A program made the position numbers and the translations under genes. This document shows, piece after piece, positions 1 through 7,976 of a DNA stretch of 64,000 nt (the first letter of the stretch is position 1; the number at the start of each line of letters is the position of its first letter). Below the pieces are notes generated by a model. That model saw only the letters and a list, made by a program, of their open reading frames with translations, was not told where the DNA came from and searched no databases. This DNA is from CAZAYP01 sp964489425 [NCBI: uncultured Verrucomicrobiota bacterium] (GTDB lineage: Bacteria > Verrucomicrobiota > Kiritimatiellia > RZYC01), in the NCBI GenBank assembly GCA_964489425.1, contig CAZAYP010000011.1:1-64000 (forward strand), in the 5' to 3' direction.

Positions 1-100
1 GGACCCCCAGCAGGACGAGGCCGCCGAGCGCCGCGCCCACTGTCACGCCTGCCAGCAACAAGCCCAGCAGGCGCCTGGCCATGACCGGATCCATTTTCAT
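1..100 (-). CDS. N-terminal fragment of a membrane or exported protein (runs off the window)
   Basis: Only the first 33 codons are inside the window. They encode MKMDPVMARRLLGLLLAGVT followed by a Gly/Ala/Leu/Val-rich stretch, which looks like a signal peptide or first membrane helix with a short basic n-region. The start at 100 is the first in-frame ATG downstream of a good promoter candidate (118-146); a second ATG six codons later (MARRLL) is an alternative. The product cannot be named because the mature domain lies outside the window. Confidence 0.55.
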   Translation of the reverse strand, partial: MKMDPVMARRLLGLLLAGVTVGAALGGLVLLGV

Positions 101-117
101 GGTTGCTTTGCCCGGCG

Positions 118-146
118 ACTATAGCCCAGCCCGCCGCGGCGCGCAA
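118..146 (-). promoter_or_regulatory. Candidate sigma70-type promoter of the truncated gene
   Basis: On the minus strand TTGCGC (146-141) and TATAGT (123-118) are separated by 17 nt. The predicted start of transcription lies about 11 nt before the ATG at 100. It sits between the rdgC-like stop and the truncated gene, so that gene probably has its own transcript. Confidence 0.4.
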
Positions 147-161
147 TCCTGTTGATCGGCA

Positions 162-1262
162 TCATTTGCGCGCCGCCCGATCCTTGATCCATTGCTGCAT
201 CGCCCGGCAGGTCTTGTGCCAGCCCGCCGGCTGGTTGCGCTCGGCCACGAACACATCGTACAGCCCGAGGAACACGTCGCCGAACTGGTCCAGGTGGCGC
301 ATGCGTTCCTGGAACCGGCTCACGGGATCGAGGGCCTCGTCCGGCGGCGGCAACGCCAGGCTGCTGAACACGAACTCGTCCGCCTGGATCCCCGCGCTCC
401 ACACCAGCTCGGCGCAGGTGAACAGGAAGGTCGCCCGCCGCAGTTTTTTGCCGCCGAGCAGGCAGGTCTTGGCCTCCGCGCTGCCCACGGGCTCGCCGTG
501 GCGCACGATGGTTTCATGCGCGCCGTTGCCCTCGTGCGCAAACACCAGCGGGCCCTGGATCAGCACCGCGACGGGCGCGGCGCCGGCCACGGCGATGGTG
601 TCGCCGGTTTCAGAGCGGAACCACAGCCAGGTCAGGAAATCGCGGCCGGGCTGGACTTCCATGGCGGCGTCCGGGATGTCCGGGGCGAAGCTGGCCGGGG
701 TCCAGTCGCGCACGTGGGTCTTCTGGCGCTCGAGCGCCGCCACCTCGGGGATGAGCGGCCGCAGCGGCACGCCCGTGGTGTCCTGGAAAAAGGCGGAAAA
801 CACGTCGCACTGGGCGGCGGACCCGGCGGCGGCCCAGAGCCGGTGGCCGTCCGGCGGCGCCACCATGGGCAGGCCGCGGATCTGCGGCGGCATCTGCGGC
901 AGGAGGCGCTCGGCGATCTCCTGCTTGATGCGGTTGCGCTCCTTGCGGTTGACGAACGCCTGGCCCGTGGCCGCGAGGTGCGCCAGCTCTTCCATCTTGC
1001 ACTCCGCCCGCAGCAGCGCGGCCGGGATCTTCCGCTCCGCGGTTTGCAGCGTCAGCCGCAGGTACCCGCCGTACAGGGCGGTTTCCTCGGTGATGTTGCG
1101 GTCCAGCAGGTGGCGGCCGGTGACCCAACCGCGCACCGGCGCGTCTTTGACCTGCGTCGGCGGAATGGCGGCGCGGCGGGCAAACCGCTCCACCGCGTCC
1201 TTGGGCAGCTTGCGCCCCAAGCTGAACATCCGGCCCCCGATGGCCCCCATTTCGAAAGGCAT
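162..1262 (-). CDS. rdgC: RdgC-like recombination-associated protein
   Basis: The 366-residue product resembles RdgC, a ring-forming DNA-binding protein that in Proteobacteria modulates RecA recombination. The recognisable block is KIPAALLRAECKMEELAHLA followed by a basic ...NRKERNRIKQEIAERLLP segment (about residues 90-140), matching the RdgC pattern of an IPaa helix, a K/R-E-rich helix and a LLP turn. RGWVTGRHL near the N-terminus resembles the RdgC GWv-P region. The ATG at 1262 was chosen over an upstream in-frame start because AGGAAGGGAG lies about 8 nt before it. Homology is recognised by pattern only; the protein is longer and more divergent than gammaproteobacterial RdgC (about 300 aa), and its role here is inferred. 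Confidence 0.6.
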   Translation of the reverse strand: MPFEMGAIGGRMFSLGRKLPKDAVERFARRAAIPPTQVKDAPVRGWVTGRHLLDRNITEETALYGGYLRLTLQTAERKIPAALLRAECKMEELAHLAATGQAFVNRKERNRIKQEIAERLLPQMPPQIRGLPMVAPPDGHRLWAAAGSAAQCDVFSAFFQDTTGVPLRPLIPEVAALERQKTHVRDWTPASFAPDIPDAAMEVQPGRDFLTWLWFRSETGDTIAVAGAAPVAVLIQGPLVFAHEGNGAHETIVRHGEPVGSAEAKTCLLGGKKLRRATFLFTCAELVWSAGIQADEFVFSSLALPPPDEALDPVSRFQERMRHLDQFGDVFLGLYDVFVAERNQPAGWHKTCRAMQQWIKDRAARK

Positions 1263-1473
1263 GTGACGGCTCCCTTCCTTAAATCCTTGGGCGCAGCACC
1301 GCGGAACATCCGGGCCCACGCCGCAGTCGGGGCCGATCAATACAGGCAGCCATGGCCCCAAGGCAAGGGGGATTTACGGGCGCCCACCATTTCCGCACGA
1401 GTTTCCGATGGCATAGTATCAGGCAACCAAGTTCTTGATCCGCGCCGGAGGGGACCGCGAACCGCGTCGCTCG

Positions 1474-1860
1474 TCAGCCGCCCTTGGCGGGGGCCGGCTT
1501 GCGCGGCGGCGGGGGCGGCGGCGGCTTGGCCGGGCCGGGCTGCGGTGGGGGCGGCGGCTTGGCCGTGCCGGCCTGCGGCGGGGTCGGCGGCTTGTCCGCC
1601 GGGGCCCCGGGTGGCGGCGGCGGCGCGGTTTCGGCGGCGGGCGATGGCGGCTCCGTGACTCGCTCGATCACAAACTTGTACAGGATACCCGCGAAATAGC
1701 GGAAGAACAGCGCAACGGCCACGCTGCCCAGGAGCAGCACGATCAACGCGCGGTACAAGGCCTCCAGCAGCGGCGCCCCGCTCAGCAAAGCCAGCCCCAA
1801 CGCCACCAGGAACAGGATCCCGCCGATGAGCAGGGCCAGTTGCTTGAGGATCGAGCTCAT
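1474..1860 (-). CDS. Small two-helix membrane protein with proline-rich cytoplasmic tail
   Basis: The 128-residue product has two hydrophobic segments (about residues 8-27 and 36-56), then a charged linker and a tail from about residue 68 to the end made mostly of Pro, Ala, Lys and Gly with PPPPP runs. Its ATG overlaps the flhG stop (ATGA-type overlap, 1857-1860), so it is the last gene of an flhF-flhG-this gene operon. No family is recognised. The tail resembles flexible linkers that reach a partner or the cell wall. The context suggests a link to pole or flagellum placement, but that is inference. Confidence 0.7.
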   Translation of the reverse strand: MSSILKQLALLIGGILFLVALGLALLSGAPLLEALYRALIVLLLGSVAVALFFRYFAGILYKFVIERVTEPPSPAAETAPPPPPGAPADKPPTPPQAGTAKPPPPPQPGPAKPPPPPPPRKPAPAKGG

Positions 1861-2750
1861 GCCGGCGGTTCCCCACCCGCGGCGGCGCCGCCAAGGGCCG
1901 CCAGGCGCTCAAAGAAACTGGCCTTGTCCGGCTGGCCGTCGCGGCCGAAACGGTCGCTGGTCAGCAGGAACTTGGTGACATCGGCCAGGCACTTGGCCGG
2001 CGCGGAACGGATGGCATAAGACACCAGCGGCTGGCGGGCGCGGATGGCGTCGCCCACGATCTGATCATAGGTCACAATGCCGGCCACGGGGATGGGCAGC
2101 TGCAAAAATTTCTCCGTGATGTCGTTAAGCCGCCGGGCAAGGAGCTCGCCCTCGTCCAGGGTGCGCACCATGTTGATCACCAGCTTCAGGGCCGGCGGGC
2201 TGGCGCGCTGGCGCAGGACCTTGATCAGCGAGTAGGCGTCCATGATGGACGTCGGCTCGTTGGCCACGACCACGAGAACTTCCGGCGCGGCGGCCAGGAA
2301 ATCGGTGATCGAGTTGCCGATGCCGGCGGCGCCGTCGATGATCAGGAAATCGTAGCGGCTGGCAAACCGCATCAGTTCGCCGACCAGCATCTCGCGGCGC
2401 GCGCCGCCCATCTCGACGAGTTCCGGCGCGCCCGAGGCGGCGGCCAGCAGGTCCGGGCCGTGGGGCGTGGCCATGACCGCCTCCTCGATGGGGCAGTTGC
2501 CATACACGACATCCTGCAGGGTAAACACCGGGTCCACCCCCATCTGCAAGTCCACGTTGGCCAGGCCGATGTCGGCGTCGATGAGCAGCACGTTGTATTT
2601 CAGGCGCGCGAGCCAGCAGGCCACGCCGATGGAGACCATGGTTTTGCCGACGCCCCCCTTGCCGCTGCCCACGGCCAGGCAGCGGAACCGGGCGCGGGGC
2701 CGGGCGACGGGCGGGGCCCCCTGGCGCAACTCGGCGGCTTGGTCCATCAC
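1857..2750 (-). CDS. flhG: Flagellum number regulator FlhG (MinD-like ATPase)
   Basis: A 297-residue ParA/MinD-type ATPase. It has a deviant Walker A with signature lysine, GSGKGGVGKT (residues 28-37), a DADIGLANVD switch I region, and IIDGAAGIG as the Walker B/switch II region. Residues 3-9 read DQAAELR, matching the DQAxxLR helix by which FlhG stimulates the FlhF GTPase, which supports flhG over a plain minD. The ATG overlaps the flhF stop, so the two are translationally coupled. FlhG limits the number of polar flagella by acting on FlhF. No structural flagellar gene is in the window. Confidence 0.9.
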   Translation of the reverse strand: MMDQAAELRQGAPPVARPRARFRCLAVGSGKGGVGKTMVSIGVACWLARLKYNVLLIDADIGLANVDLQMGVDPVFTLQDVVYGNCPIEEAVMATPHGPDLLAAASGAPELVEMGGARREMLVGELMRFASRYDFLIIDGAAGIGNSITDFLAAAPEVLVVVANEPTSIMDAYSLIKVLRQRASPPALKLVINMVRTLDEGELLARRLNDITEKFLQLPIPVAGIVTYDQIVGDAIRARQPLVSYAIRSAPAKCLADVTKFLLTSDRFGRDGQPDKASFFERLAALGGAAAGGEPPA

Positions 2751-3865
2751 ACCAGCAACTCCTCCTTGGCGAGCAGCATGTCCGCCAGGTCCGCGGCGCG
2801 CGCCACCTGGATGTCCTGCGGCACGCGCTGGCCGTTGGTCAGGTAGGCCACGGGGCAGGCGGATTCGCAGGCCGCCACGGTCAGCACGTCGTAGTTGTGG
2901 GTCTCGTCCACCTTGGTCACCACCAGGTAGCTGGGCTTCAGCACATCATAATTACGCAGCACTTCCGGCACCTGCGCGCGATCCAGCGTGGCCGGCACGG
3001 TCAGCAGCACCGTGAACGCCCCCAGGGCTTCCAGGATGCCGCGCAGGCCCTTCAAGCTCATTTGATCATAATGGTTGCGGCCCGCGGTATCAACCAGGAT
3101 CACATCGCGATCCGCCATGGCGCGCGCGGCGCGGGAAGCCTCGCCGGCCGAGAACACGATCTTGAGCTCCACGCCCAGCAGGGTGGCGTATTCCTTGATC
3201 TGGTCCACGGCGGCCACGCGGTAGGTATCGGTGGTGATCAGGCCGACCTTCAGGTTCTTGTCCAGGCCCCACTGGGCCGCCAGCTTGGCCAGGGTGGTGG
3301 TTTTGCCGGACCCGGTGGGCCCCGCGAGCACCACGACATGGGGTTTCTTGGGTTGCTGGACCACGGGGAAATCTTCTTCCACGCGCAGCATCGCGGCCAG
3401 CGCGCGCCGCGTCTGCTGGGGATCGCCGAGCTCGAAAAAGGCCGGGGTGCGGCTGAGCAACTTCCTGAGGAACCGCTCATCCCAGCCGCGGGCATAAACG
3501 GGCCACGACTCCCCCGCCGAGGCGCCCGCCCGCGATGGATCCGCGCACAGGCTGCTGCCCAGCATCTTTTTCATGTCTTCGCGCAACTTGTCCACCATCT
3601 GCTGGACCTGGCGCGTCTGGGTGGTTTGGAACTGCGCAAACCGTTCCCACGCTTCCTGGCCAAATGAGTTGGCCGCCATCTGTTTCTCCGCGCTCTCGTC
3701 ATCCGCCACGGCGATGACTTCATAAGAGTTGCCGAACGGCAGCAGGCCGCCCAAGGCCCCGGAGTTAACGCGGGAAGACACCACAACCGCATTGGCGCCG
3801 AGTTCGCCCTGGACGGTTTTATACAGTTTCTCCAGCGACCGGCCGCGGTAACTCTTGATTTTCAT
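2747..3865 (-). CDS. flhF: Flagellar SRP-type GTPase FlhF
   Basis: A 372-residue protein with the FlhF layout. A basic N-terminal domain begins MKIKSYRGRSLEKLYKTVQ, a variable linker covers about 55-125, and an NG GTPase domain follows with G1 GPTGSGKTTTLAKL (from residue 182), DTAGR (G3) and TKVDE (G4). FlhF marks the cell pole for flagellum assembly and is related to Ffh and FtsY. The ATG at 3865 was chosen because AAGAAG sits 9 nt upstream and FlhF proteins start MKIK; a TTG three codons earlier is possible. It is first in a three-gene operon with flhG and the proline-rich membrane protein. Confidence 0.92.
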   Translation of the reverse strand: MKIKSYRGRSLEKLYKTVQGELGANAVVVSSRVNSGALGGLLPFGNSYEVIAVADDESAEKQMAANSFGQEAWERFAQFQTTQTRQVQQMVDKLREDMKKMLGSSLCADPSRAGASAGESWPVYARGWDERFLRKLLSRTPAFFELGDPQQTRRALAAMLRVEEDFPVVQQPKKPHVVVLAGPTGSGKTTTLAKLAAQWGLDKNLKVGLITTDTYRVAAVDQIKEYATLLGVELKIVFSAGEASRAARAMADRDVILVDTAGRNHYDQMSLKGLRGILEALGAFTVLLTVPATLDRAQVPEVLRNYDVLKPSYLVVTKVDETHNYDVLTVAACESACPVAYLTNGQRVPQDIQVARAADLADMLLAKEELLV

Positions 3866-4165
3866 GATGTACAACTTCTTGGTAAATAGCGCGTTGTGTT
3901 TAGTGACCTATCATGGCCTATGGTTAGCAATCCGCATGCCACGGTGTGGTTTTAGCTGCGCCCAAGTTCAGGGGTGAAAATCCAAGATCGTGCGGGCGCC
4001 CAGCCAGCCGCGCAGGGTGGCAAGATTCTTCTGTTCAAGGGGGACGGGGATATACGATATTCCATGTTGTTGGACATGGTTCGGATTATTTTCCTCAGGT
4101 GTCCGCCCACTGTGGCTTGGTACCTGAGTAGTTATGCAGGCGGGGCCGCGCCCCAAGGAGCCCAC
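3866..4165. other. Divergent intergenic region between flhF and the GH64-like gene
   Basis: This is a 300-bp divergent spacer. It is visibly richer in A and T than the flanking genes and must hold promoters for both directions, but I could not find a convincing -35/-10 pair for either. The only clear element is AAGGAG (4155-4160), the Shine-Dalgarno site of the plus-strand gene. An open frame through it (from 3974) has no start context and is judged fortuitous. Confidence 0.5.
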
Positions 4166-5782
4166 ATGAGAACATGTTGCTTGACCGTTGGCTTGGCGTT
4201 GACGATTCCCTTTCTGGCCGGTGCCCAAGGAGTTCCCATTGTGTTCGACCTGCCGACCGGCGTGAGCGCGAGCAACGTTTTCGTGCAGTTTCTCAACACG
4301 GCAGATTCGATCACCGGCTACTATCGTGACGCCGCCGGTGCTTACCATAGCCTCGCGACCAGCACCGGGTACCGCCTGGCGGACCTGGTTAGCAGCCCAT
4401 ACGCGCTCGCCGCGGGGGTGCCCAGCAACAAGCCCGCGCTCATGATTTCCGCGTTGTACTCGGGGCGGATTTACATCAACTTCGGGACGAACGGCCTTAC
4501 GGGGATGGGGGGGGCCTATTTCCCCGATGCCACTTTTGCCGGCGACCCGAACTACCTGGTCCGCTACCAATACCTGGAGCCCACCATCTATGGTGACGAC
4601 GCCCACATCAACCTCTCGTACATTGACTTTACCGCCATTCCCATGTCCATGCGGGCGATCAACGCCCCGCATGCCGAATTCAGTCCCCAGCTCACCGTGG
4701 TCGACGCGATCACCATGGCGCAGGCGGCGGCCAACAGCAGCCTGGTCCCCAGCAACACCGTGATTCCATCGCCCGGCGACATCCTCCCCAGCACGAATTT
4801 CGTGCGTGTCCTTTCGCCCCAGCTGGGCATGGGCGCCGATTTCCACGGGTGGACCAACTACCTGTGCAGCACCCTCCAGGGGAAAACCAACATCATCCAG
4901 GGGATTTTCGCCGGCGTGGGCAACCAGCCCAGTGGCGTTCCCGCGACCCAGCAGCAAACCTATGATTTCCGGATCACGTTCGACGCCGCCGGGAACGCGC
5001 TGCTGGTCGGCCAGCCGGGCTCCGGCAACGGCTATTCCGCCGCCATCCCACCCATCATCCAGGGACCCGGCGTGGGCGACTCCGGCGTCACGATTTGGGT
5101 TGCTTACGCGGATCTGAACTCCGCCGTCGGCATCTACGGCAACAATCCGGCCTACACCACCATAAACAACGGCGTCACCAACCGCACGCTCGGCATCGAG
5201 AACGATTTTTACGGCTGGGTCGTCGGCGACGTGATGGCCGGCTTGAGCTGGGGGTTCCTGGGCAGCACGGTGGATTTCCGTGGCACGGCCATCTGCGACA
5301 TGCCCAGCGCCGCCTGGTGGGGCCAAATCCTCACCAACGGCGTCAAGCCGAACCTGGCCGACACGCCCGCCGGCCAGGGATTGGTTTTCGACAAGGCGCA
5401 GCCCGGTCAGCCGGAAAACTACCACACCTACGCGCGCAACCTGAACGGCCTGACCACCGGGTACGGCTTTGCCCTGGAGGACCGCATAGGCAACAACCTC
5501 CTGCACCTCAACACCAGCACCGACCCCGGCAGCTACCTGCTGATCAGCATCGTCCAGGACCGCGACCCGCGCACCACGCTTGAAATCCTGAACTCGGGCA
5601 ACCCCGACGCGGTGGTGCTGCGCTGGCCACTGGCGGAGGCTGCGTTCAACCTGTTCAGCCAGGCCTCGATCAATGGCCCCGCCTGGCACGCAGTGACCGA
5701 CCCCCGCATCCTGGTGGACTCCTACGTGGTGGTCACCAACCAGGTCACCAACACCGTGATGTTCTATCGCCTGGAAAAGTAG
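4166..5782 (+). CDS. Secreted GH64-like (beta-1,3-glucanase type) protein with C-terminal FYRL domain
   Basis: The 538-residue product begins with a signal peptide (MRTCCLTVGLALTIPFLAGA) and is presumably exported. The body resembles the GH64/beta-1,3-glucanase layout: PIVFDLPTGVSASNVFVQF near the N-terminus, SGRIYINFGT, then NLSYIDFTAIPMSM, which recalls the VDF-x-P strand of that family. I cannot verify catalytic residues, so activity on beta-1,3-glucan is tentative. The last 55 residues (VVLRWPLAEAAFNLFSQ through FYRLEK) match the C-terminal domain of three other exported proteins here. The start at 4166 has AAGGAG 5 nt upstream; the open frame runs further upstream without a ribosome site. 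Confidence 0.5.
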   Translation: MRTCCLTVGLALTIPFLAGAQGVPIVFDLPTGVSASNVFVQFLNTADSITGYYRDAAGAYHSLATSTGYRLADLVSSPYALAAGVPSNKPALMISALYSGRIYINFGTNGLTGMGGAYFPDATFAGDPNYLVRYQYLEPTIYGDDAHINLSYIDFTAIPMSMRAINAPHAEFSPQLTVVDAITMAQAAANSSLVPSNTVIPSPGDILPSTNFVRVLSPQLGMGADFHGWTNYLCSTLQGKTNIIQGIFAGVGNQPSGVPATQQQTYDFRITFDAAGNALLVGQPGSGNGYSAAIPPIIQGPGVGDSGVTIWVAYADLNSAVGIYGNNPAYTTINNGVTNRTLGIENDFYGWVVGDVMAGLSWGFLGSTVDFRGTAICDMPSAAWWGQILTNGVKPNLADTPAGQGLVFDKAQPGQPENYHTYARNLNGLTTGYGFALEDRIGNNLLHLNTSTDPGSYLLISIVQDRDPRTTLEILNSGNPDAVVLRWPLAEAAFNLFSQASINGPAWHAVTDPRILVDSYVVVTNQVTNTVMFYRLEK

Positions 5783-5893
5783 GACCACCGCGCCGGCCAA
5801 GTGCAAGTGTCCAGGCGGGCCACCCGAGGCGCTCCTGCCGGTTGTCCGTGCGGCCGCCGGAACAACTTTTGAAAAACCACGAAAAACGCTCTA

Positions 5894-5922
5894 TCGCCAA
5901 CAACCCGCGTGGGGTATATTAT
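5894..5922 (+). promoter_or_regulatory. Candidate promoter giving a leaderless SGNH-like mRNA
   Basis: TCGCCA (5894-5899), 17 nt, TATTAT (5917-5922), then 7 nt to the ATG at 5930. Transcription would begin at or next to the start codon, and no Shine-Dalgarno site precedes that codon. The -10 lies in an AT-rich block (TATATTAT) in an otherwise GC-rich region. Confidence 0.4.
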
Positions 5923-5929
5923 CTTCCAA

Positions 5930-7093
5930 ATGAAGGTGTTTGGACGGATGAGGGATTTGAAGTTTTTCATTTTTCTGGGCAGCGTGATCGTTACCGCCTG
6001 GGTGGCGTTTCCCGCGGCGGCAGCGACCACCGACGACCTGATGTTCATCCATCATTCCTGTGGCCAGAACTGGCTGGACAACAGCTTGCGCACGGCCCTG
6101 GATGCCAAGTCCTATGTTGACGAAGTGAACGAGATCACGTACGGCACCACGCTTTCCCCGGACTCCGGCCGGCCGGCCTCGCTCGACAGCGTCCCGGGTG
6201 AGAACACGGACATGCACCATTGGATCCTGTGGTTCAATGATTATGTCCGGCGGGTAAAATCCTACGGCTGCGCCAGCGGCACCAACCGCATCATCCTGTT
6301 CAAGAGCTGTTTTCCCAACAGCAACATCGCGGCGACCGGCGCAGAACCCGGCGACCCGTTCAGCGACACCAAGACCATCGCCAACTACAAGGCCGTGTAC
6401 CGGCATCCCACGGGCGGCGTGTACACCCAGGCCGGCTATATCTACAAGGCGTTGGAAGACGTGTTCGCCGCCAACCCGGACATCCTGTTCATCCCGGTGA
6501 CCGCCCCGCCGCAATGGAACAGCGCGATATCCGATGCGGACGCCCACCGCGCCCGCCTGTTCAACAACTGGCTCAAGCTCGACTGGCAGACCAACTACTG
6601 GGCGCGCCATCCCACCAACCGGAACGTCGCGGTTTTTGACTGGTTCAATTTCCTGGCCTATGCCGACAACCACTCGCTGCATCCCAACCGCCTGCGCTAC
6701 GAGTTCGGGGGCGCGTCCGGAGACTCGCACCCCAACGATTTGGGCAACCGCACCTCGACGTGGCTGTTTGCGACCAGCGCCACCAATTTCATCGGCGTGG
6801 CGTGGAGCAACTTCTACCAACGCAGCCTGTACGCGGGATTCACGTTCAATGCCTTTGCGCTGACCAACAGCGTGGTCCTGCGCTGGAGCAGCCCGCAGGC
6901 CAGCGGCCTGTCCAACGGCGCGGTGCACCTGCGCTTCGACCCGTCCACCTACCCCACCGGGCTCAGCCATGGCACGGAGCTCTACGCAGGCACCAACCGC
7001 GTCTACACCCACTCCGACCAAGCCTCCGGCGCCACGAACTACTACACCATCTGGGTCAGCCACGACGGGGTAAACTTCATCGAGCCGCCCTGA
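5930..7093 (+). CDS. Secreted SGNH/GDSL-hydrolase-like protein
   Basis: The 387-residue product has a basic n-region and a hydrophobic core ending FPAAAA, a signal peptide. The mature protein opens with LMFIHHSCGQNWL, resembling the HHS-x-G opening of a family of exported SGNH-like proteins. SDADAHRARLFNNWLK and a later GDSHPNDLGN block (Asp-x-His-Pro) fit the catalytic Asp-His region of SGNH hydrolases. The substrate is unknown. The last 80 residues look like a fibronectin-like beta-sandwich (SVVLRWSSP onward). The ATG at 5930 is preferred because a promoter ends 7 nt before it; the ATG at 5948, with AAGG about 11 nt upstream, would also give a signal peptide. Confidence 0.55.
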   Translation: MKVFGRMRDLKFFIFLGSVIVTAWVAFPAAAATTDDLMFIHHSCGQNWLDNSLRTALDAKSYVDEVNEITYGTTLSPDSGRPASLDSVPGENTDMHHWILWFNDYVRRVKSYGCASGTNRIILFKSCFPNSNIAATGAEPGDPFSDTKTIANYKAVYRHPTGGVYTQAGYIYKALEDVFAANPDILFIPVTAPPQWNSAISDADAHRARLFNNWLKLDWQTNYWARHPTNRNVAVFDWFNFLAYADNHSLHPNRLRYEFGGASGDSHPNDLGNRTSTWLFATSATNFIGVAWSNFYQRSLYAGFTFNAFALTNSVVLRWSSPQASGLSNGAVHLRFDPSTYPTGLSHGTELYAGTNRVYTHSDQASGATNYYTIWVSHDGVNFIEPP

Positions 7094-7105
7094 CCGGCCC
7101 GGATG

Positions 7106-7130
7106 CCGCCGCGGGCGCCGGCCGCGGCGG
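7106..7130. terminator. Hairpin between convergent genes (likely bidirectional terminator)
   Basis: CCGCCGCGG (7106-7114) and CCGCGGCGG (7122-7130) form a perfect 9-bp GC stem with a 7-nt loop. The hairpin lies between the SGNH-like gene and the converging LysE gene and touches the LysE stop codon at 7131. There is no U-tract on either strand, so termination is inferred from position and symmetry. Confidence 0.5.
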
Positions 7131-7802
7131 TCAATGGACCGGGTTCTTGAAGTGGATCAGCAACAGGGTGGCCAGGCCGCACACCAGGAAGATCACGCCC
7201 AGCGCCCGGTTGAGGATGATCATGTTGGGGTGCTGGAACCAACTGCGGAATCGGTCGCTCAGGTAGCTCAGGGTCAGCCACCAGCAACTGGCGCCAAGAA
7301 ACACCCCGACGATCAGCAGCGCGGAAGCGATGCGGTTCTCGTAGGGGTGGTCCAGGAACAGGTCATGCAGGTCTTCAAGCCCCAGGGTGGTAAACAGGGC
7401 CATGAACGCCAGGACCGTTACCGGGTTCGTCAGGGTGATGAGCAGCGCGGACGTGTACGATCGGCCCATGCTGGTCTCCGTGCGGCCGCGGTTCTTCTCG
7501 TGCGGCAGCGCCATCAGGAACAGGATCCCGAACAGGCACAGAAACCCGCCGCCGATCAGGCGGAACCAGTAGATGTTGCGCGCCACGAACTCGTGGACAT
7601 AGGTCAGGCCGGAGGCGGCAATGATGGCGTAAAAGGTGTCGGCCGTGGCCGCGCCCATGCCCGTGGCAAATCCCTTCTTGAGGCTGCCCATCACCGTGCG
7701 GTTGATGCACAGCAGGCCCACCGGACCGACCGGCGCGGACATGAGCAGGCCAATGAACAGGCCTTTCCACAGCACGCTTAAATCAATTTCCAGTAGAAAC
7801 AT
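7131..7802 (-). CDS. LysE/RhtB-family exporter
   Basis: The 223-residue integral membrane protein has about six hydrophobic segments and the LysE-family start, with GLLMSAPVGPVGLLCINRTV and then GFATGMGAATADTFYAIIA in the first helices. TLTNPVTVLAFMALF is the conserved NP helix in the second half. Members export amino acids or other small molecules. The substrate cannot be told, since no amino-acid gene or LysR-type regulator is adjacent. It has no Shine-Dalgarno site; a promoter candidate ends 5 nt before the ATG. Confidence 0.85.
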   Translation of the reverse strand: MFLLEIDLSVLWKGLFIGLLMSAPVGPVGLLCINRTVMGSLKKGFATGMGAATADTFYAIIAASGLTYVHEFVARNIYWFRLIGGGFLCLFGILFLMALPHEKNRGRTETSMGRSYTSALLITLTNPVTVLAFMALFTTLGLEDLHDLFLDHPYENRIASALLIVGVFLGASCWWLTLSYLSDRFRSWFQHPNMIILNRALGVIFLVCGLATLLLIHFKNPVH

Positions 7803-7807
7803 GACGC

Positions 7808-7835
7808 ATAATCTCAGGCTGTACTAGCACGCCAA
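7808..7835 (-). promoter_or_regulatory. Candidate promoter giving a leaderless LysE-type mRNA
   Basis: On the minus strand TTGGCG (7835-7830), 16 nt, GATTAT (7813-7808), then 5 nt to the ATG at 7802. No ribosome-binding site can fit in the 5-nt gap. Confidence 0.4.
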
Positions 7836-7976
7836 CCGGGGAACCGCAACCCCGAATGAACCGGCGTCCGACTTTTTTCACTACCCGGCCGGGCGCCGCC
7901 GGCGCGATCACTATTCATCAGCTGGAGAGCGGCGCTCCGTCGACGCCGTCTGATGATTACGATGGTTTAACGCGCG

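Noticed and set aside
1484-1699. Glycine-rich plus-strand frame opposite the proline-rich tail
   Set aside because: It is the antisense shadow of the Pro-rich tail of the minus-strand membrane protein.
3974-4165. 64-codon N-terminal extension of the GH64-like gene
   Set aside because: The signal peptide and AAGGAG site place the start at 4166.
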